A stretch of DNA of 64,000 nucleotides from Boswellia sacra (lineage: Eukaryota; Streptophyta; Magnoliopsida; Sapindales; Burseraceae). Below are positions 1 through 13,627 of the stretch, piece by piece. Below the pieces are notes generated by a model. The model saw only the letters and a list, made by a program, of their open reading frames with translations, did not search any database and was not told the DNA's origin. Each line of letters starts with the position of its first letter. Within the stretch, counting starts at the first letter, position 1. The DNA lies in the NCBI GenBank assembly GCA_013180625.2, contig SNVD02013269.1:620001-684000 (forward strand). Reading direction: 5' to 3'. The position numbers and the translations under genes were made by a program.

Positions 1-2231
1 TAAGCTTTCCCGGATAACTTGCAGGTAGTTTTACCAGACCATAACATCTTACAGAATGGGAAGTTACGCATCATTGAGTTTGCAAACAGTCAGCAGTTTC
101 TGGATTCAAATTAGATGTGCAGGGTCTGGACAAAAAAATTATGAAACCAAGTAACACAGCTATTGTCACCAAGTGCACCAACTAATTTGGATTTCTAAAT
201 ACAGTACGTAGAGAGAGAACTTTTTTTTTTCCTAACAGCCAGACCAGATTGGCTATACCTCAAATCGTCTTTGCCTGGGCACCATCCAACACGATTTGAT
301 GTCCAAACCATGAAAGAAACAACAAAATATGGTTTCTCCGCTGTAACTAGATGTGAAACTCTCTCTCTGCTCATAATAAAGCAAATTGCACACATATAAT
401 CCTCTACTTAGACTAAAAAGAAGGCCAATTCTATGATGTTAACACTGATCTCAGCGTGTTAAGACATCATGCATCACACAATAGATAGATAAGGTATATA
501 TGGCTTCAACATGTCATCTTCACTGCATACAGCGATGAAGAAAAGGTAAACAGAAACTACATTACAATATTTATGGGTCCCTGTCACCTTTGAAATTGAT
601 TCCACTAAGCTCCTCTACCCATTCCGAGGTTTCAATAATAAAATAAAATTTTCAACCCACTAATAAAATAAATCAAATTATTATCATTAGGTGCTCACTA
701 TCTCTGGAGAGCCTTGGGTTCATATTATGACAGGTGTTTGTTGAACCAAAAATAGACAATAATGGAAGGATACCCAGTTGAAAATTCGTGTCGGATATTA
801 TATTTTGATCAGTCTTTTCTTACACAAAGGGGAGGATTCCCATCACAGAAGCAAATATGCCCTTGAAACAACATAATTTTTTCAGCAGTCAGAGTCCAGA
901 GTTCACACAGTTCAGTACATGACAATTCTAGTATCCTAAAGTTTTATGTTCCCAACATGTTGGCACTTGATAGATTGAAAAATAGAAAAGAACCATTGTT
1001 ATTGAAATATTGAGGTATCTAACCAAACCTTGAATGATAGTAAATTCATCCAAGCTGTTCTCTTACTTAGAGCTTTCTTTCTGAATTAGCTTACTGCCTT
1101 ACAGATTTGGAGTCAACATCAACAACATTATTTATTATTTTTAACAAGAATAATATGCATCGGATTCCCAATTAGCTGTTATTTGACAATCTCAAGTAGT
1201 AGTATTATGCATGAATTGGTACTGAGCAAAAGATTATGGCAATTGGACTAGTGCAGATGATGAAACTTAACAACAAAGCATTGTGTTTAAGGGGAATATT
1301 ATCATGAACAAGCTCACCAATTATGGAGCTAGTTGTCACTTAACTATAATTATTTAAGACTATGAATGATGAAGATTGAAAAGAAGCATGGTTTGCACTA
1401 GTTATAAGATCCGATTGGAGCTCTCCTGAAGAAAGTGGACTTACAACGAAAACCTTTAAAAATTAAAAATTAAAAAAAAAAAGAAGTTAAACTGCACCTT
1501 CATTTTAAATTTTCTTACAGTTCATCATAACAAAAAGGAGAGTCACAATTTTGCAAGAATAATCAGTTGTCACATGCCTTCCTTTGCACAGGATGATTCT
1601 TGATCAGGTAATCTATTTTTTTCAGACTGTTTTTAAGCAAGTTACTAAGGCAGTTTATTGTTATTTGACCAAGGTTTCAAGCAAATATATAACACTTCAA
1701 GCACTTTAACTTAGTCAAAAGATGATGAACTAGGGATCTGTTTTGTCTTTTGGTTCACCAGCCATAAAGTATTACTAGCCAATCACCTAGCATACATCAA
1801 GTGTAAATCAAATCCCTTGTTCATTCTTATATAACATATTCTACGATAGCACCTTAATTGATAACCCTATACTCCACATGAAGAGATGTGAGAAGCCTCA
1901 ATTCTTCTGCTTACTCGGGTTAATATTATACCAGTTTATAGAACTAGTGTTGCACTTAAAAGTACCGGCACAATCTTTGATCATTGAATATGGACTGATG
2001 GCAACAGACAAGAAAACAATAGTCGGAAAAATTTGAAATGGATAAAACAAAAGCTGATAGCCAAACTCACAAATGGCATTATTCACGCAAAATGGTTGGA
2101 TGATTATGTAATCAAAAAGGAAAGCCGAATTTTAATAGATTGGGTTTTCTGAACGTAAAGATGAAATTTGTTCCACGATGGTTTTTCTGGTTACTTCAAT
2201 TATGAATTACCCCAACAACGATGCTATACTT

Positions 2232-2398
2232 ACAACGTTTATGTACAAAGTTTTTACACAAAGTTGATGTGGTATGAAGTGAATTTAGAAATCAATATAA
2301 GAAAATCATCTTAATAAATGTTGATGAGTAATGTGAAAGTGAATAAGTGATGCTATATCATCTTTATCCAAACTTTGTATAAAAACTTCGTTACCACA
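2232..2398. repeat. MITE-like imperfect inverted repeat
   Basis: The left arm (about 2243-2270) contains ACAAAGTTTTTACACAAAGT. The right arm (about 2375-2395), read on the minus strand, contains GAAGTTTTTATACAAAGT. The arms are about 100 bases apart. No convincing target-site duplication was identified, so the call of a miniature TIR element rests only on the paired arms. Confidence 0.3.
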
Positions 2399-3760
2399 AA
2401 TATATTCAGATGTTTATTCCACAGGTCCATAAAATCAGGAAATGCGAAAAGACTCCAATTATTGTTTTGATACAAAACATTTTATTCTGCAGGAGCAACA
2501 ACATCAGAGACTATCCAACATGGTTTCAAGAAAAATGCTTTTTGAAATTAAACAAAGCAAATAACATTTCCCATTGAGTTAGGACCCATTCTTGTAATAT
2601 CCATGAATACTACAGCAAACCAATACAATCTTTAAACATGCCAAGCAGGTGGCCTTGAGGAAATTAAACCTTGACCTCATGGTTGCAACAAGAGTTGACC
2701 CCTACTGCAAGTTCATTAGTTTTTGCAAATCTAAGAATCATACCTCAAATTGAACAATTCTTGCAAAATGATATCTTCACTTTCCAATAGTTTTATAAAA
2801 TAATTTTTGTTTTACATATATGTCATCAACACATATATTTGCCGAAAAACGTAGTTCCTCAACTATTATGCAAAGCTTTGAAATGGAGTTTCCTAACTAT
2901 TATGTAAAAGCTTTTTATCTATCTCATTGTCTTGTACAAGATAATCAGGACTCATCTTACATCATGTTTTCTATTGTTTACAGCTCAATAATTCTATTTC
3001 ATAGGACAATATGGATGCATGTGGGGGCATTAAGTATAGTTTGTTTATTGTACTTTTAACTTTTTGTGCACTTATCAACTTCCGATTCCACATTGTAACT
3101 TTGTAAGTTAAGCATTTCTTCAATGTTTCTTACTGTCTCCATTATCTGATTTTTCCAGGATCTGTTCATGTTATTTTATGAAATCTTCATTTTTCTCCTA
3201 ATAAGCTAAACTTATATCAAAGGGACATTTTTGACCAAAAACTGCTGTGGAAGACATGCCATATCCAAACATCAGCTGGATGGCTGCATAATACCTGAGG
3301 CCCAAAGCTAAAAACCTACATATTGTGTCACATTGTGTACTGATCTAACCAAAATTCTAACAAAAATTAGAAGCATGACATAAAAGTCACTTGAATTATA
3401 CTGGGATTAAGGGGCTATTCACTTGTTTATTTGTGCAGTGTACCCAATTCATCATTTAGATCTCCTTGTCCTAATACTGAGTTTCATATCATTTTATGTG
3501 CCTTATCATAGTTATTAATAGGTCTTCTCCTTTTGTCTTCTCTCGCATGTAGTTTTTCTTAAGAACCCTAACTCGCCTATGAAGAACCAGCTCCTCACAT
3601 TGTAACAACCTGAGAAATCATACAATTGAAGAATCTGAGGTGATCCAACCATCATGTAAGGAAATATCATTTACAAAAGGGAAGTGATGCACAATGATGA
3701 AAATTAACAGATGAATTCAGCAACTATCATTTTGCTTACAAAGAATAAATTAAAAATTAA

Positions 3761-3777
3761 AGAGAGAGAGAGAGAGA
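3761..3777. repeat. (AG)n microsatellite
   Basis: About 8.5 perfect AG units in noncoding sequence. Confidence 0.9.
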
Positions 3778-4371
3778 CTAACATATGACCCACCAAAAAG
3801 AATTTCAAGTTTCTAGCTCTGTTTTCCAAGCAAATTTTTTCTTTACATTTTGCTTTGTTTAGTCTTGATTTTCATTTTGTTTTTAGATATTTGCATACAT
3901 GTGGTACCGGTAACTCCATTTCTTTTACCTAATATCATTTGGAGACAAGAGGCACACTTAAAAGATACATCTAAATCCTAAAAATCTATCAATGTTTATA
4001 AAAAAAATTAAAATGCTAAAAAAATATTAGTGCTCAACATAAATGTTAAATCAGTCACCAGATCCATTCATTTGTTCATCAATTAGGCAATCACTCAGTA
4101 TGACTACTCATAATTGTTGCATGCCATTTATATCAACTGCAAAACTCAGTTAAGCAAGAAAGATTTTGACCATACCACTTATAGACGAAAATGAAGCACT
4201 AGAATCCTAGATAATGGAAATTTAATAATATGATGAAGAAAACAATTTAACATCAACCCTCGATTGCGTGAACGAGAAAGACCTTGAATATACTTTTCAA
4301 AAGCTTCTAATCTGACTTTTCCTTTGACTTCTACAAGTTCAGACCACCCGACATTGGGCATCTTCTCACCA

Positions 4372-7300
4372 CTACATAACAAGATCATCATCAACAAGGT
4401 TAACAAAAAAAAAAAAATTTAATCAATTAAATAAACTCCAACTTTCATATATTCATTGAAAATATCTTGTGAGGTCATATTATTATCCCAAAACAGTTGA
4501 TGTGATATTCTAATGTTGAATTGATTTCCATAAGGTTCTAACCCCTCCAGGTGATATCAAAATCAATCAGTGTCTAACAAGGCCATGAAATTCATGCACA
4601 CAGAAGCAATAGAAACACCAGCATCAGTTGAGCATAAAAAAAAATGTCTATTTGAAGAATCCAATAATTCATGAATGTTGTCTGATACCAGGGAAACAAA
4701 TTTTCAAGAAATTACCAAGGGGAAATTGTAGTTGAGCAAAATAAAATCCAATACAGAACCAACAAAGTTTTAGAGAGCAAAAGCTATGGAAAAACAAGAA
4801 CCAGGAGGTTGGATTAGAAAAGATAAAAGGAAAAATTATCCCAAAAGGAAATAACATCACACAAGAGCTTCACCTTTTCATATGTTTGCTATCATTATGT
4901 CCAAGAAATTGTTACTATAGAGGGTTTTTTTTTGGGTTTCTGTCTCATTACCTGCTGGATGTTGGATTCATTGATGAAGTTGGCTTATGTAAATTCTATT
5001 AGAGTTTAATTAGCTGAACATATCTTATTTTTATCACTACAAGGAAATGGTGATCTTACTTTGCATGCACTGTGTTGCTTCATTTGGTCAATTTTTCAAT
5101 CAACTAAAAAAACCTTTTTTTTCGCTTTGTTTCACTCTTTTTACATGCAACCAAATCAACTGAAACTTTCTAGATATAAGTTCTTTTTCATAGTACTACT
5201 CCGGAAATAAGTTGTTTCTGTCATATTACAGTGCTTGTCAGGTGATGAATGGTAAACCATAATCTTAATTGCAGATTTACCCACAGCTTTGTCAATATCC
5301 TCTTGGTTTAAGATCTGATCTCATGAGCTTTATCTATCTTTAGAGGGGGTTGGTTCACAGAATGGTATACAGTAATTCCCAAACTTTATGTTCTGAAAGG
5401 CCAAACTTTTTTCTATATGCAGTCATTTCCAGTATAGGTAATAAAGATACGTTAAAATCTGTGAAGGTGTCTTTCAAGCTTAAATAAGCTGAAACAGTTT
5501 AGGATTGTTGTTGTAACTTGAGATTGGTTTGTTTTCCCAATTAAAGTTTGAATATATCTTATAATTTTTTTTTTTGGAACTAAACACTAGTTCTACAATA
5601 TTTTTGTCTGAATAGAAAGTCTTTATCGAATGATGTTTATCTAAATGAAAAAATTTTGCATTAGATGTCAGAATTTAAAAACTACATTGTCTATTCACAT
5701 TCACATATCCTTGTTTATTTCATCAAAGTTTTCTCCCCTCAACACTGCCACCGTCCTCATCATCGCCATCACCATTGTTCACCACCACTATTACTATCAT
5801 CACCAGAACATTATAGGCTTTGAAGCCGCCGTTTTATTATTTTTGAAATATAATTTAAAGATCAATAATATTTCTAAGACAAAATGTGAAATGTTGATTT
5901 CCAAATGTTTATCATGCGTAAACAGGCTTAATGGTTATATTTAGAGATGAGGAAGAAAAATTGTATCACTCAAACTTCAATATTTAGATCTATTTAGATC
6001 TAGTGTAGTAAAAAGTTTCCACTTATTTAAGAAGTATGATTAAAAATAATGAACAAATAGAGACTCAAAGCTTCTAAAACATTGGGGTGTGTGCATATGT
6101 ATTCAGATCCAGTCAAACTCCAATTAAACTGAATTTTGTATAGATTTCAAATAAAATTATAGATGTTAGCATAGTAAAAAGTTCCCACTTATTAAAGAAA
6201 TATTCTGTGACAACAAATAAACCTAATGCCTATAAATAGAATAAAATGTAATAAATCATTCAGCCTTGTAAATTTAGATCTATTCAAATTTCAGTTCAAC
6301 TTAGGTCTATTCATATTTTAAGTATAAAAGAATAAAACAAAAAAAAATAAAATAAAACCTAGCATAATAATAAGTTCCTATTTATTTAAGAAGTATGAGT
6401 TCATGTTCCATAAGACTCAAATTAGTCTTTTTGCGCCCCTTGGAAAAAGACCAAGTTGTCTTCAGTTCTTCATGCATTCATCTCTCTCAATTGAAGCTTT
6501 AACTTTTCCTTCACTTTTATCTATATTGAAGAGGCACAATAAATACAAAAGTTTATAGAAAAAGGATACTCATTATTTTTATTTTTATTTTTATTTTTTT
6601 CAACCAAATTCTTTTATTAATGTTAATAATTTGACCCTTGTTTGTCTGCATCTATATCCTGTTTCTAAACATGGAGATGAGATCACACGTATATGATTCA
6701 TACAGAAGGTATGATTTTTCACCATATATATAAACTTATCATATTGGTCCAATACATCGGCAATGGCATGAATAATGCTGACTTCATTATGATGTTATTT
6801 CCTTTTATCAACCTCCATTTTCCAGTTAATGTATTGAACAATACAGACTTCATTATGCTGTTCTCTATTTCCATCAATGTTCATTTTCAAGATAAATTTT
6901 GTAAATTAATGTGATTGACTACCGCTTTAGTTTTTCAAGTGATCTGTCGCTCATCTGATCTAAAAGTACAAGTTCAAAAGGATGATAATAAATAAACAAT
7001 TGTCACTTGATATGCAAAGAAATAACCCTTTCTTCAAAATCAAGGACCATATGCTTCCTAAAATATTATGGCATATAAGATTTACACAACAGTTTGTAGA
7101 TTGGTATCTAGATGAATGATTACAGAATAACAATTGGCATGCTGTGAAATGTCAAGCAAGAAAAAATCTAATTTTAAAAAGCAGAATGAGATTGAAAATT
7201 CACATTCCTTTCAACCGAAGATGGATTTTGACCAAGCAGCTGTCTAGTACTCAACCAGTTTGCATGTAAATAAGTCATCAAATAAATGCCAAAAGAGAAT

Positions 7301-8548
7301 CTCCATCTTCAAATGGATTTTGCTCAGGCAAATTTCTAAAGGCATTTGTTTGCTTCTATTCCAGTTGTTTCAAGATTGTTGGAACTTGTTAGTAAGTACT
7401 TTTCTTCCACCACCAAAAAAAAGCAAAAAAAAAAAACTGCTTCTCTTCAGTAAGAAAAAGAAAGTTTATTTTCTGTACTGTATGTTAATGCGGGTTTCTC
7501 AATTGCGATTATTCAATGACAACAATAACCTGATTTCAAGATTGAATTACATCCAATTATCCTTCAATAAATAGGGAGGAATTTTTTAATCTGTCCACTT
7601 CTTGAACAGATGACAAGACTCTTTTTTTTTTTTTTTGTGAAATTTTACTGTGGATGTTGGTTACTCCTCAGTCCTCATCTCTTAAGAGGAAAAGTTTATT
7701 CAGATTCCTTATCCACTGTTCAAAGAAAAGAAAAGAAAAGAAAATACACCGGATCTACTCAGCAAACAAGTAAGCTGAAATCTTTTGTGGGGAAGAGATT
7801 CGACAAAGTATCTATTCACAATTAAACTTCCATTTGGAGCTATAAACAATAGAAGTTCTGAAGAAGAATCTTCTATTGCAGTTTAACAATTTAAGGATCA
7901 CTTTATAGATTGATCACAAGTGTGCTGATTAAATTGAGGAAGCCAGGTGTATGGTTCAATTGTTTTATTATTTCATGAAGAAAGAAAAGGCATGATACTA
8001 GCACTGAATTGTAATCAATTTGATGTGGAATCCTAAACTTTTAGCACAATCATTCTTAATAATGGGGTGATGAATCGTTAAATTGAGAGTGTTTCAACTT
8101 TAGCCATGGGTTGAAGTACCAAATCCTCATTCTATTAAAAAATTAGAAGTCTCACTAGAGAATTAGTTAAAGGGTGGTTTTCTTTGAAAGATCTGTAACA
8201 AATGAAGAAAGCATACTTTATGTGACCCACTACCATTTTCATATCTGAATCTAGAGTTTCTCCCTTCCTATCCTTGCCATCCTAATCCTTCCTATCTCCA
8301 AAATGCATAATGTTAATCAAGACCTCCTTACCTTTCTACAGCTATTTTCTATCTAATATATTTATTTTTCTAGCAAGTCATTTTGTGCGGATAAATAAAG
8401 AGTGAAAATTAAAAGAGTGCAAGAAAAACCATAGATTTTGTTTTCATATAAACAAACAATGCCAATAAACTGAAAATATCTACATTGATATAGAAGATCA
8501 AAGAAACTATCCTTATGGAAATTTAACTTCAGAAGTAGCTGAATAAAC
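4372..8548 (-). other. Long intron of the SPOC gene
   Basis: It is bounded by a donor (exon ending AAAAG, then GTTTAT) at 8549/8548 and an acceptor (TTATGTAG) at 4372/4371. The codon split across it (AG plus T, Ser) restores the SPOC reading frame exactly. The only structures seen inside are simple A/T runs, an ATTTTT-rich run near 6570-6600 and an AAAAG run near 7723-7745. No separate gene is recognised. Confidence 0.6.
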
Positions 8549-8991
8549 CTTTTAACGAAGGCAACAGCAGACACAGTTATAGAAGAATTTAACTGAAGAG
8601 AACCATCCCAGAGCTTATCGGCACTTGTGGAAGCTAACCTTCCAGCAAATTGAACACTTCTTTCATCTGACAATTTACAAGAAGAATGGCTATTTTCACT
8701 TCTCCAATAAATCCCAACTACAGAATTGGAATGATTAGTGCCAGTTTTAGGTGAAACACTCTCCACCAAGGAACTATTTGAATCTGATCCTTTTGTTTTC
8801 TTCTTCATTTGGATACTGCCAAATCTGTGACCTTGATCATCTTCTCTTAAATTATTTCTTAGGTCTTGATCTTGAGTAGCACCACCAACCGGTATTTCAT
8901 TTTGCAATGCCTTTTCAGCGAGCTCAATTTGAATACAAAGCCCCAGTGAGTCTGTTACAGCAGATGATCCAGCATTCTTCACTTTTGGTTC

Positions 8992-9166
8992 TGTTAAATC
9001 TCTATATAGGAATTTAGAAAAATTTAGGATTATATTCTTATTAGATACATATTTGATTCTCTTTCTTATTTTAGATTCCTTATTGTACTATATATATGTA
9101 CACCTCTTTACAATAGAATAGACATCAAATATTTCTCTTAAATTCGTTTTTTCCTCTCTCTCAACA
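8992..9166 (+). repeat. 5' LTR of the copia element
   Basis: 175 bp, starting TG and ending CA. It includes a TATATATATG box-like stretch near 9093-9103, a plausible promoter TATA region. It is preceded by the TSD copy GGTTC and followed directly by the primer-binding site. Confidence 0.96.
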
Positions 9167-9180
9167 TGGTATCAGAGCAG
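9167..9180 (+). other. Primer-binding site (initiator Met-tRNA type)
   Basis: TGGTATCAGAGCAG immediately follows the 5' LTR. It is complementary to the 3' end of plant initiator methionyl-tRNA, the usual reverse-transcription primer for copia elements. Confidence 0.93.
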
Positions 9181-9703
9181 GATCAAGATCCTCCTTTCGT
9201 TATCTTCTTTTATTAAAAGAAAAAAAAATTGAAAACCCTAACCCTTTTCTGTCTAAAGGAAGATCGCCACCCTCTGGTCAGCGGTGACTGTCACTGCCCA
9301 CTCCTCTGAGATCGCCGGTCGCCGGCGAGCAAAACCCCACTGCCTCCGCCGGAAAAATCCATCGAAAAAATTTTTCGGTCGCCGAAAAAATTGCTACAGT
9401 GTTCAAATATAGTCGGAAATCACTCCATTAAAATCGCCGGTCGCTGGTAACCCAAAGCCCTCTATCTGTGTTAAAAAATAATCTGTCGAAAAAAGTTTCT
9501 GATCGCCGAAAAACTTCTGTCTCATTTGAATCTAATCGGAAATTGTTGTTTCATATCTCAACAATGGTTTTAATGATCACAACATCCCTATATGAGTATT
9601 CATAGCCAATCGTGTGGTGTTATTTGATATTTTTAGTTTTTTTCTTGGATTTTTTTTTTGTGTGGTGGCTCTGTTTGGAAAATAAATTGTGTTTGGAGTT
9701 TCC

Positions 9704-12700
9704 ATGGCTTCTCAACCGTCTTCTAATCCTCCTGGAGCTGGTGGTTCCATCACAGCTGTAAAATTGAATGACTCAAATTACAAGCTATAGGCGAAAGCAG
9801 TAACCAGATATTTGATTGGCCAACGAAAATATAATTATCTTACACAAGATTCTCCATCATCTGATTCAAAGGAGTATGCTAAATGGATTCAGAAAGATAA
9901 TTTGATTATTACATGGTTGTGAAACAGTATGGAGCCATCACTTGAAGCAACTGTGATGTGGGTTAATACTACTAAAGAGTTGTGGACTTCACTGCAAGAC
10001 AGGTTTGGTGGATCTCAAATGTCTCTTATATTTCTTATGTTTAATCTACTTTATTTTCTTGTCAGCAAGGTGATAGAACGTTAAGTGAATATTTAGGAGT
10101 AATCGAAGGATTAATAGGTGAGCTTAACTCTTATCATCTTGTTATTACTGATGTTGAGACCTTACGGAAACAACGCGAAAAATTATTTGTTGTCAAGTTC
10201 CTGTCCAGCTTAAATCCTGTCTATGAAAGTGCTAAGAATAGTACCTTGACTGGGAAAGATCTTCCGAGTCTTAAAATAGCATATGCTCGACTCCAATGGT
10301 TACCCACCTCTCAACATAATCCGAAAGCTTCTGCCTTAGTTGTGTCTGGTAGTCGAGGCAGAGAATCTTTTTCTGGTCAGAGTAGAGGGCGTGTTAGAGG
10401 ACGAGGTGGAAGAGTTCTTTACTCCCATTGTGATCGGCTTAATCATCCTTCAGAAAAGTGTTGGGATAAATTTGAAAAACCTGAATGGGCAAATCAAAGC
10501 TTTGAGGAGCGTCTTTCCTTTGGTAATTCATCTAACTCTCATGCTCCACCTTTTGCGCAGTCTGATCATAAATCTGAAAGTCAACCAGCCAGTGAGCCTT
10601 CAGCTTCCTTAGTCCAAACAGGTAAGCTCACTGCCTTATTTTCTTTTTCAGACCCACATCATTGGATTATAGAGTCTGGAGCTTCTTCTCACATGACTGG
10701 TAATGATTCTTTCTTTAGTTCTTTTATCCCTTCTAACAAACAGTTATCAGTTGTTCTTGCTGATGGTTCTAAAACCCAAGTACAAGGGTCTGGAACCATT
10801 TGTACATCTAGTTTGCATTTGTCTTTCGTGTTATATGTTCCTAAATTTCCTATTAATCTTTTATCCGTTAGTCAGTTAACTAAGAATTTAAATTGCTCAG
10901 TCACCTTTCTGCGCAGTCTGATCATAAATCTGAAAGTCAACCAGCAAGTGAGCCTTCAGCTTCCTTAGTCCAAACAGGTAAGCCCACTGCCTTATTTTCT
11001 TCTTCGGACCCACATCATTGGATTATAGACTCTAGAGCTTCTTCTCACATGACTGGTAATGATTCTTTTTTTAGTTCTTTTATTTCTTCTAACAAACAGT
11101 CATCAGTTATTCTTGCTGATGGTTCTAAAACCCAAGTACAAGGGTCTAAAACCATTCGTACATCTAGTTTGCATTTGTTTTTCGTGTTATATGTTCCTAA
11201 ATTTCCTGTTAATCTTTTATCCGTTAGTCAGTTAACTAAGAATTTAAATTGCTCAGTCACCTTTTTTTCATCCTATTGTATTTTTCAGGATCTTGGTACG
11301 AGGAAGATGATTGATGGTGGACATGAAAAGAATGGTGTCTATCACTTGTTTGAAGCACTTCCATCCTCTTATATAACTCTCACTTCTTCTGTCTCTCCAG
11401 AACATTCTCGTTTTTCGTTTCAAAATTAGTGACCAACTGTTTGATTTAGTTCACTCAGATGTATGGGGTCCTTATCGGGTAACCAACAGTCATGGGTTTA
11501 AATATTTTGTATCCTTTGTGGATGATCATTCTAAAGTTACTTGGTTGTATCTATAAAGGATCGATCTGAGGTCCCTAATATGTTTCAAATGTTTTGACTC
11601 AGTTTAGTATTTCTATTAAAGTTTTACATTCTGATAATGCTTTAGAATATACCTCTTCCTTATTATCTACTTTTTGTCACACTCATGGGATCCTACATCA
11701 AACATTATGTGCTTACACCCCTCAGCAGAATGGGGTTGCTGAGCGGAAAAATAGACATTTGTTAGATGTAACTCAAGCTCTATTATTTCATATGAAAGTC
11801 CCATCCAAATATTGGGGGGAAGCATTACTTACCGCATGTTACCTCATTAATCGGGTTCATTCTTCTACTCTTCAATTTCAGTCTCCGTACTCCATCTGAT
11901 TTCCTAATCAACCGGTTTTTCCTCTTCCTCCTCGTATTTTTGGTTGTGTTTGTTTTGTCCATCTTCATAGGGTTTCTGATAAACTGTCTCCTCGGTCCAC
12001 CAAATGTATTTTTCTTGGATATTCTAGAACTCAGAAAGGTTACAAATGTCTTGACCCTTGCTCGGAAAAAACTTTTGTCAATGCAGATGTCACCTTTTTT
12101 GAGTCCACACCATATTTTTCATCTAATGGATCCAGCCTTGACACTGGTCTAGTTTATCCTTCAATACCGGTGTCAGTTCTACCGCGTCCATCTACTCCAC
12201 CACTCCTAGTTTGTTCTCGGCGAAAGCTACATCAGTCCAGTGCTAAACAAGATGATTTACCGCTCACTGACATGCCTCTCATTCAAGAGTCTGCCTCTAC
12301 TCAAGATCCGACTCCTCTTACCAATGAATATTCCGATCTTAATCTTCCTATTACTCTTCGCAAAGGTACTAGAAATTCTCAGAGGTATCCTATCTCTCAT
12401 TTTGTCTCTCTTGATGCCTTATCATTGTCTATTCGCTCTTTTGCCTTGTGTTTGTCTGTGGTTTTTATACCTAAAAATTACCAGGAAGCTTTTACTCATC
12501 CTGGCTGGAGGAAAGCTATGGAAGATGAAATGTCAGCTCTCTGTGATCGTAGCACATGGGAGTTACAAAAATTACCAGAAGGTAAAAAAGTGGTTGGTTG
12601 TCGTTGGGTCTTTGTTATCAAATATCATCCTGATGGTACTATTGAACGCTTGAAAGCCCGTCTTGTTGCTAAAGGATACACTTAAACTTATGGCGTTGAC

Positions 12701-13620
12701 TATGTTGAGACTTTTTCTCCCGTTGCCAGGCTCAACTCAGTCCACATTCTCATTTCCCTTGCAGTGTTCTTTGGCTGGCCCCTCTTCCAGCTAGATGTCA
12801 AAAATACCTTATTGTATGATGATTTACACGAGGAGGTTTATATGAAGCAACCACCTGGGTTTGTTGCTCAGGGGGAGTTAACCAACTTTGTTTTGTAAGT
12901 TAAAGAAGGCTATTATTTATAGTTTGAAGCAGTCACATAGGGCTTGGTTTGAAAAATTGAGTGGAGTTTTGACATCGATAAACTTCTCCCGTTGTCAATC
13001 TGATCACTCACTGTTTGTTAAACATACAAGATCAGGTATTGTTATACTTGTGGTTTATGTGGATGATATCATTGGGACTAGGAGTGATTCTACTGACATA
13101 GAAGAAGTGAAAAGACTACTAAAGACACATTTTCAAACAAAAGACTTGGGGCAACTTAGATACTTTCTTGGTATTGAAGTTTTGAGGAGTAGAGAAGGTA
13201 TCATTTTGTCTCAAGAATTGGGGCAATCTAGTGACTTGGAGAAGCAATAAGCAAAATATAGTTACGAGATCCAGTGCAGAGGCGGAGTATCGTGCTATGG
13301 CTCATACAACATGTGAGATTATGTGGGTCAAGAATTTCTAAACTGAGATTGGAATTGATTTCAAAAAGCCATCAAAAATGTTTTGTGATAATATGGCTGC
13401 AACATATATTGTTAGCAATCCAGTTTTTCATGAAAGAACTAAACACATTGAAGTGGATTGTCACTTTTTTCGTGAGGCTGTAATGAGTAGAGAGATTATC
13501 ATTCCTTATGTTAAGTCCGAAGACCAAATTGGAGATCTTTTTACCAAGGCAGTTCATAAAAGAGTTTTTCTTAATCGTTGTTCCAAGTTGGGCATCGAGA
13601 ATACCTATACTCCAACTTGA
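9704..13620 (+). pseudogene. copia gag-pol polyprotein remnant
   Basis: Gag starts at ATG 9704 (MASQPSSNPPGAGG) and has in-frame stops early on. A zinc-knuckle-like segment near 10430 reads YSHCDRLNHPSEKC, where the first Cys of the CCHC motif is Tyr. The protease motif (W-I-I-E-S-G-A-S-S-H-M) near 10665 appears again near 11020 because of the internal duplication. The integrase core spans about 11430-11900 (HSDVWGPY, then YTPQQNGVAERKNR). RT covers about 12470-13220, including the V-Y-V-D-D-I motif near 13055. RNase H follows at about 13270-13620 and ends two bases before the polypurine tract. RT and RNase H are joined abruptly near 13225, where the usual linker is missing. Several stops and frameshifts make it non-functional. 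Confidence 0.93.
10555..11266 (+). repeat. 356-bp tandem duplication inside copia pol
   Basis: Unit 1 is 10555-10910 and unit 2 starts at 10911. Both begin GCGCAGTCTGATCATAAATC and carry the protease active-site region. The period of 356 is not a multiple of three, so the second copy reads in another frame. The copies have diverged by scattered substitutions; for example, the active-site D-S-G appears as E-S-G in one copy and D-S-R in the other. Confidence 0.92.
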
Positions 13621-13627
13621 GGGGGAA
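13618..13627 (+). other. Polypurine tract of the copia element
   Basis: TGAGGGGGAA lies directly before the 3' LTR, where plus-strand DNA synthesis starts in LTR retrotransposons. Confidence 0.9.

Larger units (their letters stand above)
1..4251. other. No gene recognised; 3' side of the SPOC gene remnant
   Basis: I see no coding exon here that I can support. The stretch lies downstream, in minus-strand terms, of the last recognisable SPOC exon. I looked for the rest of the SPOC domain (the usual segment after the R-N-R-G-L-M motif) on the minus strand and could not find it. It is AT-rich, with short homopolymer runs and one imperfect inverted repeat. It may be a further intron or simply decayed sequence. 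Confidence 0.5.

Noticed and set aside
5036..5051. CACTACAAGGAAATGG, similar to a CACTA element terminus
   Set aside because: No matching inverted end, subterminal repeats or transposase nearby.
8362..8548. Extension of the SPOC open frame beyond the SPOC motif (FIQLLLKLNFHKDSF and on)
   Set aside because: A splice donor at 8549/8548 joins perfectly in frame to the next SPOC exon at 4371, so this extension is intron read-through.
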